From positions 70,631,188 to 70,695,187 of the forward strand of contig NC_092860.1 in NCBI RefSeq assembly GCF_032062135.1: 64,000 bases of DNA, read 5' to 3'. The stretch is from Pyxicephalus adspersus (taxonomy: Eukaryota; Chordata; Amphibia; Anura; Pyxicephalidae). The position numbers were made by a program, and so were the translations under genes. Under the pieces are notes generated by a model. That model was not told the origin of the DNA, ran no database searches, and saw nothing but the letters and a program-made list of their open reading frames with translations. Numbering within the stretch: the first letter of the stretch is position 1; each line of letters opens with the position of its first letter. Shown here piece after piece: positions 28,480 through 43,933 of this stretch.

Positions 28480-30160
28480 AGTAAACATTTACGCTTGTAG
28501 CTTTTTCTGGAGTGTTCAATGATACGACAATCCCACCGGATGCTCCAACAATAGTCAGCCATCATATGTACATCCCATCTACCCTGATACCGTCCTTCCA
28601 TGACCTACAAATCTTGGTGGAATTGTTGACCTTGCTCATCACTGACTGCACCAAGGTTTTCCTGGGAAGTTAGAAAAATAACAATGCAGAAAATGCACCT
28701 TGATGCTCATATTGCAACCAAGCATTTTGTAGCTCTCCAAGAGTTTCTGGACAATTTCTGTGTAAATATTTGCTTGTGTGTTTCCAAGAATGTCATTGAC
28801 AATGGCTTTGATTGATAACCAAGCGTTCTTTTTGACTTTTGACATTGTCCTGACGAAATGCTCATCTTTGATGAGCTGCCGAATTTGTGGACCATCAAAC
28901 ACACCGGTCTTTATTTATTTATTTTTTTTAATGACAGGCTAGGAAATGCCAAAATGAGGTACTTGAAACAGTCTCCTTCAGTTGGCAAAGCTTTACTGAA
29001 CTGCTTCATCAGATCCATGTGCATGGGCGGGAATATAATATTCTTTCTATCAACAAGTGGCCCATGTAGAATGTTTGGATCACCTGATTTTAGGGCAGAT
29101 CTTGGAGGCCAATTTCTTTCCACCCAATGCCTCCCATGAGTTCTGCTGTCCCACATACACAGATAACAGGGATACTTGGTGTATCCGCGTTGCTGACCAA
29201 GCAGGAAGCATACCATTTTAAGGTCAACACAGATGACCCGATTGTATTGGTGATATTGCAGCAACTCAATTACTCTCTTTATGTCTGCATATTCTTCACA
29301 AAGAGAAACTGAATGGCCAATTGGGACTGACCCAAATATATTGCCATTGTGAAGGAGAACACACTTCAAGCTCCGCTTTGAGCTATCGTTGAATAGTCGT
29401 CATTCAGTTGAGTTATAGATTGGAATTCCCAAATCCTCCTTTAAACCAGATATGTTATGGCAATACACAAAGGCACTGTCAGTTCTAAAGTACTGCAGAA
29501 ATGCAATTTCCCTGGTTCGAAAGTACAATACCTTTTTTTCCTTTTTCAAGTAAGTTTTTCTCACGCAGTCTTGATGCTAGGAGTTCTGAAGCCTTCTTCG
29601 ATAGTCCCAAATCACGTGCCAATTAACTCAACTCAGATCAAATCTCTTACGAACAAAGTCCTCTTCAATTTCAAATCCTTCATCATTGTTGTCACCTAAT
29701 TCTTCACCGTAATTATGTTCTTCAAGAGAGCGTAGTGTAACAAAAACCGGCACTGGGATTTTATCTGAATGAGCCATTGGCAGTATAGCCGATGGTAGAC
29801 TAGGATACTCTTACATTTTTTTTCTTGTGATATCCTGAAGTTTTCACTATTCAAAAGTAACAATCACTGAATTGATTTCCTTGCTCTCGCCAAACCATAA
29901 GTATACTAAATGGCATCTTATCACGTGTTCCCTTTGCCCACATCCGTAAACCCTCGACACACTGTTTGCAAACCTTATGAGGGGCCCAAGACTTATCTTG
30001 ATCACCAAGTTTAACTTTGAAATATGGCAAATAGGCTTGCTCTACAAATGTGCTGATGTTCGCCATTTGACTGGGAATGGTGAAACTGCCACAGATATAA
30101 CAAAATGAATCGGTTGTTTATGACGAAAAACAGCAGAACCAGGCATGATCTAAAAGAAAG
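28480..30160 (-). pseudogene. decayed transposon-type gene, copy 1, antisense in MAST3
   Basis: Minus-strand blocks in order: CYICGSFTIP and VCKQCVEGLRMWAKG near 30110-29930 (two Cys-x2-Cys pairs, likely zinc-binding); LGDQDKSWAPHKVC; an acidic stretch near 29720-29670; FLQYFRTDSAFVYCHNI; SSKRSLKCVLLHNGN (near 29380-29340); FLLGQQRGYTKYPCYLCMWD and PPRSALKSGD (about 29215-29080); FDGPQIRQLIKDEHFV (about 28900); then GRYQGRWDVHMMADYCW and RKSYKRK near 28580-28490. Stops and shifts interrupt it. I recognise a multicopy protein family seen in many invertebrates and some vertebrates, normally unnamed. The duplication breakpoint at 28696 falls inside it. Confidence 0.75.
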
Positions 30161-30639
30161 GAAATACGTGTGTAAGTTGAAAAATAAGTTTTGCCTAGTC
30201 ACTATGTAGAGCAGCGCACAACCTCTGACCACGATGCTTGCGTGTAAATGAATAGCCTATACAAATCCACGCTACAGTAATCGCATTGATAAAAGTGGCA
30301 GAGAAAAAACCTGATGTGATATAAAAAAACTAACTGCACTTTCAGAATCGGCATACCTATTTTAAGGGAAATAAGCTTAAAAATTGAAGTCAACAAAAAA
30401 TTTGTTCAAAATTTTTCTCCAGTGTTATCTAATTAAATTTATTATTATATTTTATAATTATTATTTATAATTCTTTATTATATTATAATTTATATGTGTT
30501 TCAATCTTTATCATACCTGGAAATTGTTCCTAACAATTACAGGCCTACAATAATAAAGGACAAATTTCCATGCAATGTACAATGTAACGCTTTTGACCAA
30601 AATTATACTGACATAATCATACTGCCAGGGAGTTTTTGA

Positions 30640-30885
30640 ACATGGGGGAACCATTACAACTTTTAGGTCACCCCTCTTGTAATTTAACTGTATCCACAGC
30701 TCACAGTACATGGGTGTGGTGGTCAGTGGGAAAATTGCTTCTTTGCTAGCAAGTGGGAGGAATGTCACTTTTCCATATGGCCAAAAAGATCATTGGTGTC
30801 AATGGTAATTCATCTGATATGTACAAATTGCTCATTGCTCAAGGAACCTCTGGGGAAACCCTGGTTAAGAAAAGCCTATATAAAG
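30640..30885. mobile_element. possible hAT-like non-autonomous element, copy 1
   Basis: The right end gctcaaggaacctctgggg plus aaaccctggttaagaa resembles the terminal part of hAT MITEs, and gggggaaccattacaac lies at about 30645. No paired target duplication was found. The same sequence recurs at 40679-40924. Confidence 0.35.
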
Positions 30886-33826
30886 AGAAGCAATAACATA
30901 AATTTTAAAAGGATGGGGGGCAGCCAAAGCTAGCCAAAGTTTACATCCGCAGACACCTTTTCTGAATCTAAAGTCAAAATCTCTCATTTGATATTAGAAT
31001 GCAATTTTGTTATGTTTAAGAACCGCCAGTACTTTTCAAATCTTACCTGTTGAAGATCAGCCTCTGATAAAACCTACCTGAGAGGGGATATTAAATGTGG
31101 CATGAAAAAGGATAGTCCATCATCTAAGATATTCAACAACATTTTTAAGTCAAAAATAATCAGATATAGGTCTGGAAGAAGCTGGAAATAAAGTCCCTGT
31201 CCTTCTTTTAAATATTTTTTTAATAAATTCTCCTACCCAGTCAGTAATATTGAATTTGCACTCTGTAGGTTATTTTAAAGACCATTAAGATTCGTAAAAA
31301 GTTCTTGCTTGAGTATTTTTGTCATGTTCAAACTAATTACTATTGGGGCCAGATGTTTTTTATAGTGGAGAGAATTACTTCCTGCATTAAGCTATAGAAA
31401 ATGATCAGGAACGTTTGAGAGCAAAAATCTCCTTCTGACCTTGCAGAAGTGGGGGCATAAGGGTTGTTATTGTAGAATCATAATAATCCTCCCAGGGTCA
31501 AGAGTTAGAGTGTAGGAAGCCAACCAACAGGACCATATTTCACAGAATAAAGATTGTGGTTATTAAAGCCCATGGGAATTACAGTGAAACATACAGTGCA
31601 CAATGGAATAAATAAAAAGTTAGACCCGGGTATTACTTTGATCATTTTAGGGACCTGACACCAAAATTGTTGAAGACATGGGCAGAACTACCAAATTTGT
31701 GCTAGCATACCCAAACCCCTACATTCTCTCAACCAAATTGGAGAAACATGCAGGAAAATCTGATGTAACTGCACAGGAACATAATACCATCCAGAAGGTT
31801 ATTTAAAGTTACCCTCTTGAAACAGATTGTTGACATAATTGTGTAATAGACTCAATTTGAGTCTCAGAAAGAGAATATTCGTTCCCACTCCAAAAGGGGA
31901 TTGGCTGTATAAGTGGGGCCCTGGTGTTTAAGTTGAAGAAGAATCTTTTTAAAAAAATTGAGAGATGTCAGAACAGCTATTTTTATCATTGTATTACTTC
32001 GGTGGAGCAGGAGCTCCCTGTTAGCGTGGCCAACACATCAGGCGTCGTAACTGAAAGTTTAACATTGGACTATTCAGAGCCCTGATTGAATCCTATAGAA
32101 CATCTATGAAATAAACTGGAAAATGCAGTCTGGAGAACCTGATTCAGTTGAGGCACTTTGCTCAGAGGGGGTCAAACAGAAGTCTCTGAAATATAAAGTA
32201 ATAACTTGTTTGCAGTGGTTGCTTAAAATTGGAAGAACAAAGTATAATGTTAAAGTTCATGTCATTTTTTTCCCAGCCCTTCTTATTCATGTTTTTGTTT
32301 GAAATAATCTGTTGAATCAAAATAGACTGTTTTGTTAAATACAGATTAAAAAGTATTTTAGGGACAATTATGGGTTCTCTTCTTTTTTTTGGACTGAAGT
32401 ATGCCAACACATTTGTCCTTTTATAGGACTTTATAGCTTCTTTGTAAAATATACATATAACTTAATTGCTCCCTTGCTTAGTGCATTATCAGTTGTCCGA
32501 TAGCATGACTAGAGTAAAGCGAGCTTGCAAGGGTGTCTTTAGCAAGCTGCTGTGGTGAGCATCACATAAAAACATTCTTGGAACTTGCCCTTCAAAAGCT
32601 GCCTTCATATAGCTGTAATCTGATTATTAGGATGCTAAACACCCATGGCCAACTCAAAATTCCATGTGTGTTGTTTGGTTTTAACCAATATATAACATAC
32701 AAAGTCAGAGATTCCATTAACTGAGAAGTCAGTTAGAGATGAAAGTTTATTTACTGACTCCAGAGCCTTTGGGTGTCTGGGTGAAAGTGTTGGTGTCTTC
32801 AGCATGCAAAATTACCATTTTCCATGAACATAAGTGTTTTTTTTTATCTTGCATTGGGAAAAGCGACTACTAGATTGTGGTTTTCCCATTTTTTCCTGTT
32901 TTTTAGTGCTACTGAAGCTAAAAGATATTTTTTGTTTGGTTATTTCATCAATTGTCTGCCTTATTCTCAGCTACTGGAGAACTTCTGTTTGATGGTCTCC
33001 TTTATTTGAAGAAGTATCTTTTGCTTTATTTCACACAACACTGCCATAAAAAATCCTATAAGGTCATTAGCCCTCCTTTACTTTTACTTCCCATTCTGCT
33101 GGAGCTGCACACACTGCATCAATTTTTTGCATCACCAGGCTTTCCTAGGATTTGTTTCATATTTTCACCAACTAAAGTGGATGAAGCTGCACTGGTAAAT
33201 GCCAGCATTTGCCATAAGACTTGCCGTTTTTTTTTTTGTGATCATCCTATCTTTTTTGGGCTTGCATCCTTGATATCCTATAGTGTATGATCTAAATTAT
33301 AGTGTCCATCGATGAATGACAGATATAATTGGTATTTTTGTACTCGGTTTCATTCTTTTACATGCATGTTCCCTGACAGATACAATTCCCTCCCCTATTC
33401 TGTGTTGACATGTTGTAGTATTTTTTTTTTCTAGCTAGAACTAGAAGGAGGGAAAAAAACGTTAAACCGGCTCTGAATTTTGTGCAACATTCCCATTCTC
33501 ATAGAGGGGCAGCATACAGGGCCTAACCTATGGTACAGAATCTACAGTGATATATCCCTAATTAAATATCAAGTGAAATGGATTTTATTATGCATAAAAA
33601 CCCTACTATTTCAATTGTGGGTATACAATGGTTTTTCAAATCCTCCACTGTTTTTTTTTGTTTTTTTTTAGCTTTGGGAATTCAAGTCATGTTCACACTT
33701 CTAAGCTATTGGTTCTGCATTTGGTCAAAATATAAATAAAAATTCCAAAACGTCACAAATTCCTATGTGCTTATTTCATCTAATGCAAAAGTTACATTTT
33801 AATTCTTCTTTGTCTTCTGTCTGCAG
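30886..33826. other. MAST3 intron, right part before the kinase exons
   Basis: AT-rich. It contains the Tc1-like remnant at 32062-32135 and no exon. The + frame at 32952-33290 and the - frame at 32162-32410 lack recognisable homology. All of it is repeated at +10,039. Confidence 0.45.
32062..32135 (+). pseudogene. Tc1/mariner transposase remnant, copy 1
   Basis: Reading aca-ttg-gac-tat and on gives a decayed match to the Tc1-family motif around the second catalytic Asp and its following residues: LNPIEHL, stop, NKLENAV. Two stops occur within 25 codons. No termini could be found, so it is a small fossil piece. It recurs at 42101-42174. Confidence 0.6.
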
Positions 33827-33894
33827 AGATTGTTCAACTTGACAACTATGACACAGAGTCCACCATACAGTTGGAACATGAAGACTTTCAAGAA
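33827..33894 (+). CDS. MAST3: MAST3 exon A, copy 1: linker before the kinase domain
   Basis: 68 nt, acceptor gtctgcag, donor caagaa/gtaagt. With the G carried from 25270 it reads EEIVQLDNYDTESTIQLEHE then DFQE. This is the variable acidic linker between DUF1908 and the kinase. It requires one carried nucleotide and ends in phase 0, the feature that makes serial use of both duplicated sets shift frame. Confidence 0.9.
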
Positions 33895-34463
33895 GTAAGT
33901 TTAATTTACAGGAATTTAAGCATTGTAATACTGTGAAATGCAAATAACTAACCCTGCGCAATCACTGATAAATACATATATATAGCTACAAAATCAGTTC
34001 TCAAAACCACAGATGCTTCTTACATGGCTTTGCCAAACTTATATAAGTATACTGCATACACACTTTTTTTTACAAAAGCAGACTCCAGTGTCCAGATAGG
34101 ACCCTGTCTGAGACGTATCTGAACACCTCTTTATCCTCAAGAACCATGATACTGGGATCCCTCCAACTACTGTTGTGAGTACCACAGGCCGCTAGACCAA
34201 CATGCTCAAGTGGAGCAATCAGTTTTCCACATCCTACCGGAACCCTCTTTACCTGTGCATTGTTGGGTCTATACGAATCTTGTGACACCCATCTGCACAA
34301 TGTAAGTCCTCTGACACCCATCATCACATAGTTGTATTACTAATGAGGAAGCCTGTCAGGTGAAACACGCCGGGTAACAAAAAAAAAGATGGCTGCAACC
34401 TTTTTATTTGGACGTTTTTATGATTTTGTATACAATGTATCTATTACGATTTCTAATTTGATC

Positions 34464-34508
<45 letters not shown>

Positions 34509-34731
34509 CTGACATATCGGGACAAATGTGTCACCTAGTTTTTTGTGTTATGAATTAACAACATGTTGACTAAATATTTAGTAAATATATTCAATTTTTC
34601 TCTGCCATCAAACCCCTCTGTCCTTTACCTTTTTTTTTTTATCCTTATAATGCATACACTTTAAAGAGAATAACTGTTTTAGCTGCATCTTTTAATAGTT
34701 TTGATCTTTTTTTTTTTTTTTTTTGTTTCAG
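33895..34731. other. MAST3 intron with (AT)n tract, copy 1
   Basis: Contains the dispersed core at 34345-34380 (gaggaagcct, gaaacacgccgggt) and an (AT)n microsatellite at about 34467-34503, of equal length in both copies. It ends in a long T run and acceptor tttcag. Confidence 0.6.
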
Positions 34732-34817
34732 ACTTGCATATCAAGCACTCCTAACAAAAGGAAACCTGGAGAGTATGATTTTGAAACCATCAAGTTGATC
34801 AGCAATGGAGCCTATGG
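34732..34817 (+). CDS. MAST3: MAST3 exon B, copy 1: kinase start and glycine-rich loop
   Basis: 86 nt, acceptor gtttcag, donor tatgg/gtacat. It encodes TCISSTPNKRKPGEYDFETI, then KLISNGAYG. SNGAYG is the MAST form of the nucleotide-binding glycine-rich loop. The last Gly codon is split GG/T with the next exon. Confidence 0.95.
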
Positions 34818-37445
<2,628 letters not shown>

Positions 37446-37584
37446 GTGGTGATTGCGCTACTCTTTTGAAGAACATGGGACCACTTCCAGTGGATATGAG
37501 CAGGTTGTATTTTGCAGAGACTGTCCTGGCGCTGGAATATCTACACAGTTATGGAATTGTTCACAGAGACCTCAAACCGGACAA
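37446..37584 (+). CDS. MAST3: MAST3 exon D, copy 1: kinase HRD catalytic loop
   Basis: 139 nt, acceptor ttcctag, donor gacaa/gtaaat. It encodes [36 protein letters not shown], and IVHRDLKPD with N split across the junction. HRD Asp is the catalytic base and the LKPDN Asn coordinates metal. It enters with one carried nucleotide. Confidence 0.96.
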
Positions 37585-37917
37585 GTAAATCATTTGTTTT
37601 AAAATTATGTACAACCTCATTTGCTTGTGTAACTTATTCAAACAAGACATGATAAATCTTTTTAGTCTGGATAGAGGAATATTAAATGCAGGACATGAAA
37701 TATGCTGCAAATTTTTCAGTAATATCTGATGCAAGACCTGTCTATACAGATATTCTAGTAATGTATTGTTAAGCATAAACATAACTATATTCCTCCCCTC
37801 CATTTGACAGTGAATGATGTGTAAATATACATTTTGCTTTTTTTTTCAGTTGGTCCTGCCATTCATTATTTGCAGCTAATGTGTGTTCCTAATTGCACAT
37901 TTTTCCTGTTTCTGCAG
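37585..37917. other. MAST3 intron, nothing recognised, copy 1
   Basis: 333 nt, AT-rich, with a T run before 37850 and a standard acceptor tctgcag. Confidence 0.5.
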
Positions 37918-38050
37918 CTTGCTTATTACATCTCTTGGGCATATTAAGCTTACTGACTTTGGTCTGTCCAAAATTGGTTTAATGAACATGACTACAAATC
38001 TATATGAAGGACATATTGAGAAGGACACCCGGGAATTCCTTGACAAGCAG
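37918..38050 (+). CDS. MAST3: MAST3 exon E, copy 1: kinase DFG segment
   Basis: 133 nt, acceptor ttctgcag, donor aagcag/gttggt. It encodes [40 protein letters not shown] and LDKQ. DFG binds Mg-[14 protein letters not shown] is a MAST-specific insert before the activation segment. It ends in phase 0 and must join GTT TGT GGA at 52178. The donor gttggt is weak. Confidence 0.96.
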
Positions 38051-38734
38051 GTTGGTACAATCTAAAGCCACAAAAATGTCACCAACAGTAGTAGGGATGT
38101 ATTTTTTGCATGATTTCAGAGTTATGGGTTATGTTACAACATATTGTGATACTGTAAGCAAATAGATATATATCAACATTTTAAAAAGCAAAGCTAATGC
38201 TGTTAAATGCTAATGTTAGTGCTGCCTTCCAAAAACGTGTTCATGTCTCATTTTTGTTGTTTGAGGATTACAACACACATGCTGTCATCTAGTAGTTGAG
38301 GGTTTACAAAACAGTTCTAGTTTCACACTGTCTGTGTGTGCTAGAGGTTGCCTCAGCATATCCATTTGGTCTGCTACTTCATTCCTGCAAGCCCCCCTCC
38401 ACCACTAATCCAGTCTGTGGCTGATATTACAGCACTGTTGCTTAAAAAACCATGGCATGCACTTTGACCTCACCACTAATTCCTTATGGAAATATCCAGT
38501 TGTTAAGTACTAGTCATACTGTTAAGATAAGTATCAGTTTTTAAAACTGACAGAGAGGCACACCTTCCCTTTAGCTGGTCATTTTTAGGTGCAGAACCAC
38601 CCCCTGATCAGGAACCATCCCTAACACATGCTTTGATACCAGTGTCAAGACATTTTAGGGAGGCACTTTTACCCTTCTCCACTAAAAAAAAAAAAAAAAA
38701 AAAGTATACAGAAAGTGGGGAAATTTCCATTTCT
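38051..38734. other. MAST3 intron, copy 1 side of the duplication junction
   Basis: AT-rich, ending in A20 (38684-38703) and then the junction at 38734/38735, where the sequence switches into the middle of the antisense transposon gene. Confidence 0.7.
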
Positions 38735-40199
38735 CACCTTGATGCTCATATTGCAACCAAGCATTTTGTAGCTCTCCAAGAGTTTCTGGACAATTTCTGT
38801 GTAAATATTTGCTTGTGTGTTTCCAAGAATGTCATTGACAATGGCTTTGATTGATAACCAAGCGTTCTTTTTGACTTTTGACATTGTCCTGACGAAATGC
38901 TCATCTTTGATGAGCTGCCGAATTTGTGGACCATCAAACACACCGGTCTTTATTTATTTATTTTTTTTAATGACAGGCTAGGAAATGCCAAAATGAGGTA
39001 CTTGAAACAGTCTCCTTCAGTTGGCAAAGCTTTACTGAACTGCTTCATCAGATCCATGTGCATGGGCGGGAATATAATATTCTTTCTATCAACAAGTGGC
39101 CCATGTAGAATGTTTGGATCACCTGATTTTAGGGCAGATCTTGGAGGCCAATTTCTTTCCACCCAATGCCTCCCATGAGTTCTGCTGTCCCACATACACA
39201 GATAACAGGGATACTTGGTGTATCCGCGTTGCTGACCAAGCAGGAAGCATACCATTTTAAGGTCAACACAGATGACCCGATTGTATTGGTGATATTGCAG
39301 CAACTCAATTACTCTCTTTATGTCTGCATATTCTTCACAAAGAGAAACTGAATGGCCAATTGGGACTGACCCAAATATATTGCCATTGTGAAGGAGAACA
39401 CACTTCAAGCTCCGCTTTGAGCTATCGTTGAATAGTCGTCATTCAGTTGAGTTATAGATTGGAATTCCCAAATCCTCCTTTAAACCAGATATGTTATGGC
39501 AATACACAAAGGCACTGTCAGTTCTAAAGTACTGCAGAAATGCAATTTCCCTGGTTCGAAAGTACAATACCTTTTTTTCCTTTTTCAAGTAAGTTTTTCT
39601 CACGCAGTCTTGATGCTAGGAGTTCTGAAGCCTTCTTCGATAGTCCCAAATCACGTGCCAATTAACTCAACTCAGATCAAATCTCTTACGAACAAAGTCC
39701 TCTTCAATTTCAAATCCTTCATCATTGTTGTCACCTAATTCTTCACCGTAATTATGTTCTTCAAGAGAGCGTAGTGTAACAAAAACCGGCACTGGGATTT
39801 TATCTGAATGAGCCATTGGCAGTATAGCCGATGGTAGACTAGGATACTCTTACATTTTTTTTCTTGTGATATCCTGAAGTTTTCACTATTCAAAAGTAAC
39901 AATCACTGAATTGATTTCCTTGCTCTCGCCAAACCATAAGTATACTAAATGGCATCTTATCACGTGTTCCCTTTGCCCACATCCGTAAACCCTCGACACA
40001 CTGTTTGCAAACCTTATGAGGGGCCCAAGACTTATCTTGATCACCAAGTTTAACTTTGAAATATGGCAAATAGGCTTGCTCTACAAATGTGCTGATGTTC
40101 GCCATTTGACTGGGAATGGTGAAACTGCCACAGATATAACAAAATGAATCGGTTGTTTATGACGAAAAACAGCAGAACCAGGCATGATCTAAAAGAAAG
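38735..40199 (-). pseudogene. decayed transposon-type gene, copy 2, 3'-truncated
   Basis: Same gene as at 28480-30160, but the breakpoint removes the last part (the YQGRWDVHMMADYCW and RKSYKRK region). The minus frame that begins MFDGPQIRQLIKDEHFV therefore runs across the junction into the copy 1 poly-A tract and ends in phenylalanines encoded by it. This asymmetry shows the 28.7-kb end is the original left context. Confidence 0.75.
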
Positions 40200-43100
40200 G
40201 AAATACGTGTGTAAGTTGAAAAATAAGTTTTGCCTAGTCACTATGTAGAGCAGCGCACAACCTCTGACCACGATGCTTGCGTGTAAATGAATAGCCTATA
40301 CAAATCCACGCTACAGTAATCGCATTGATAAAAGTGGCAGAGAAAAAACCTGATGTGATATAAAAAAACTAACTGCACTTTCAGAATCGGCATACCTATT
40401 TTAAGGGAAATAAGCTTAAAAATTGAAGTCAACAAAAAATTTGTTCAAAATTTTTCTCCAGTGTTATCTAATTAAATTTATTATTATATTTTATAATTAT
40501 TATTTATAATTCTTTATTATATTATAATTTATATGTGTTTCAATCTTTATCATACCTGGAAATTGTTCCTAACAATTACAGGCCTACAATAATAAAGGAC
40601 AAATTTCCATGCAATGTACAATGTAACGCTTTTGACCAAAATTATACTGACATAATCATACTGCCAGGGAGTTTTTGAACATGGGGGAACCATTACAACT
40701 TTTAGGTCACCCCTCTTGTAATTTAACTGTATCCACAGCTCACAGTACATGGGTGTGGTGGTCAGTGGGAAAATTGCTTCTTTGCTAGCAAGTGGGAGGA
40801 ATGTCACTTTTCCATATGGCCAAAAAGATCATTGGTGTCAATGGTAATTCATCTGATATGTACAAATTGCTCATTGCTCAAGGAACCTCTGGGGAAACCC
40901 TGGTTAAGAAAAGCCTATATAAAGAGAAGCAATAACATAAATTTTAAAAGGATGGGGGGCAGCCAAAGCTAGCCAAAGTTTACATCCGCAGACACCTTTT
41001 CTGAATCTAAAGTCAAAATCTCTCATTTGATATTAGAATGCAATTTTGTTATGTTTAAGAACCGCCAGTACTTTTCAAATCTTACCTGTTGAAGATCAGC
41101 CTCTGATAAAACCTACCTGAGAGGGGATATTAAATGTGGCATGAAAAAGGATAGTCCATCATCTAAGATATTCAACAACATTTTTAAGTCAAAAATAATC
41201 AGATATAGGTCTGGAAGAAGCTGGAAATAAAGTCCCTGTCCTTCTTTTAAATATTTTTTTAATAAATTCTCCTACCCAGTCAGTAATATTGAATTTGCAC
41301 TCTGTAGGTTATTTTAAAGACCATTAAGATTCGTAAAAAGTTCTTGCTTGAGTATTTTTGTCATGTTCAAACTAATTACTATTGGGGCCAGATGTTTTTT
41401 ATAGTGGAGAGAATTACTTCCTGCATTAAGCTATAGAAAATGATCAGGAACGTTTGAGAGCAAAAATCTCCTTCTGACCTTGCAGAAGTGGGGGCATAAG
41501 GGTTGTTATTGTAGAATCATAATAATCCTCCCAGGGTCAAGAGTTAGAGTGTAGGAAGCCAACCAACAGGACCATATTTCACAGAATAAAGATTGTGGTT
41601 ATTAAAGCCCATGGGAATTACAGTGAAACATACAGTGCACAATGGAATAAATAAAAAGTTAGACCCGGGTATTACTTTGATCATTTTAGGGACCTGACAC
41701 CAAAATTGTTGAAGACATGGGCAGAACTACCAAATTTGTGCTAGCATACCCAAACCCCTACATTCTCTCAACCAAATTGGAGAAACATGCAGGAAAATCT
41801 GATGTAACTGCACAGGAACATAATACCATCCAGAAGGTTATTTAAAGTTACCCTCTTGAAACAGATTGTTGACATAATTGTGTAATAGACTCAATTTGAG
41901 TCTCAGAAAGAGAATATTCGTTCCCACTCCAAAAGGGGATTGGCTGTATAAGTGGGGCCCTGGTGTTTAAGTTGAAGAAGAATCTTTTTAAAAAAATTGA
42001 GAGATGTCAGAACAGCTATTTTTATCATTGTATTACTTCGGTGGAGCAGGAGCTCCCTGTTAGCGTGGCCAACACATCAGGCGTCGTAACTGAAAGTTTA
42101 ACATTGGACTATTCAGAGCCCTGATTGAATCCTATAGAACATCTATGAAATAAACTGGAAAATGCAGTCTGGAGAACCTGATTCAGTTGAGGCACTTTGC
42201 TCAGAGGGGGTCAAACAGAAGTCTCTGAAATATAAAGTAATAACTTGTTTGCAGTGGTTGCTTAAAATTGGAAGAACAAAGTATAATGTTAAAGTTCATG
42301 TCATTTTTTTCCCAGCCCTTCTTATTCATGTTTTTGTTTGAAATAATCTGTTGAATCAAAATAGACTGTTTTGTTAAATACAGATTAAAAAGTATTTTAG
42401 GGACAATTATGGGTTCTCTTCTTTTTTTTGGACTGAAGTATGCCAACACATTTGTCCTTTTATAGGACTTTATAGCTTCTTTGTAAAATATACATATAAC
42501 TTAATTGCTCCCTTGCTTAGTGCATTATCAGTTGTCCGATAGCATGACTAGAGTAAAGCGAGCTTGCAAGGGTGTCTTTAGCAAGCTGCTGTGGTGAGCA
42601 TCACATAAAAACATTCTTGGAACTTGCCCTTCAAAAGCTGCCTTCATATAGCTGTAATCTGATTATTAGGATGCTAAACACCCATGGCCAACTCAAAATT
42701 CCATGTGTGTTGTTTGGTTTTAACCAATATATAACATACAAAGTCAGAGATTCCATTAACTGAGAAGTCAGTTAGAGATGAAAGTTTATTTACTGACTCC
42801 AGAGCCTTTGGGTGTCTGGGTGAAAGTGTTGGTGTCTTCAGCATGCAAAATTACCATTTTCCATGAACATAAGTGTTTTTTTTTATCTTGCATTGGGAAA
42901 AGCGACTACTAGATTGTGGTTTTCCCATTTTTTCCTGTTTTTTAGTGCTACTGAAGCTAAAAGATATTTTTTGTTTGGTTATTTCATCAATTGTCTGCCT
43001 TATTCTCAGCTACTGGAGAACTTCTGTTTGATGGTCTCCTTTATTTGAAGAAGTATCTTTTGCTTTATTTCACACAACACTGCCATAAAAAATCCTATAA

Positions 43101-43865
43101 GGTCATTAGCCCTCCTTTACTTTTACTTCCCATTCTGCTGGAGCTGCACACACTGCATCAATTTTTTGCATCACCAGGCTTTCCTAGGATTTGTTTCATA
43201 TTTTCACCAACTAAAGTGGATGAAGCTGCACTGGTAAATGCCAGCATTTGCCATAAGACTTGCCGTTTTTTTTTTTGTGATCATCCTATCTTTTTTGGGC
43301 TTGCATCCTTGATATCCTATAGTGTATGATCTAAATTATAGTGTCCATCGATGAATGACAGATATAATTGGTATTTTTGTACTCGGTTTCATTCTTTTAC
43401 ATGCATGTTCCCTGACAGATACAATTCCCTCCCCTATTCTGTGTTGACATGTTGTAGTATTTTTTTTTTCTAGCTAGAACTAGAAGGAGGGAAAAAAACG
43501 TTAAACCGGCTCTGAATTTTGTGCAACATTCCCATTCTCATAGAGGGGCAGCATACAGGGCCTAACCTATGGTACAGAATCTACAGTGATATATCCCTAA
43601 TTAAATATCAAGTGAAATGGATTTTATTATGCATAAAAACCCTACTATTTCAATTGTGGGTATACAATGGTTTTTCAAATCCTCCACTGTTTTTTTTTGT
43701 TTTTTTTTAGCTTTGGGAATTCAAGTCATGTTCACACTTCTAAGCTATTGGTTCTGCATTTGGTCAAAATATAAATAAAAATTCCAAAACGTCACAAATT
43801 CCTATGTGCTTATTTCATCTAATGCAAAAGTTACATTTTAATTCTTCTTTGTCTTCTGTCTGCAG
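40200..43865. other. MAST3 intron, copy 2
   Basis: Exact counterpart of 30161-33826, with the hAT-like piece (40679-40924) and the Tc1-like remnant (42101-42174). Nothing coding. Confidence 0.5.
42101..42174 (+). pseudogene. Tc1/mariner transposase remnant, copy 2
   Basis: Duplicate of the fragment at 32062-32135, with the same two stops (LNPIEHL, stop, NKLENAV). Confidence 0.6.
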
Positions 43866-43933
43866 AGATTGTTCAACTTGACAACTATGACACAGAGTCC
43901 ACCATACAGTTGGAACATGAAGACTTTCAAGAA
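43866..43933 (+). CDS. MAST3: MAST3 exon A, copy 2
   Basis: Identical to 33827-33894, same splice sites. Correct reading needs one carried nucleotide from 25270. If reached instead from exon E copy 1 (phase 0) it reads out of frame, beginning RLFNLTTMTQSP. Confidence 0.85.

Noticed and set aside
34467..34503. (AT)n tract as evidence for the age of the duplication
   Set aside because: Equal length in both copies supports recency or artefact but cannot distinguish them, so it is used only as supporting context.
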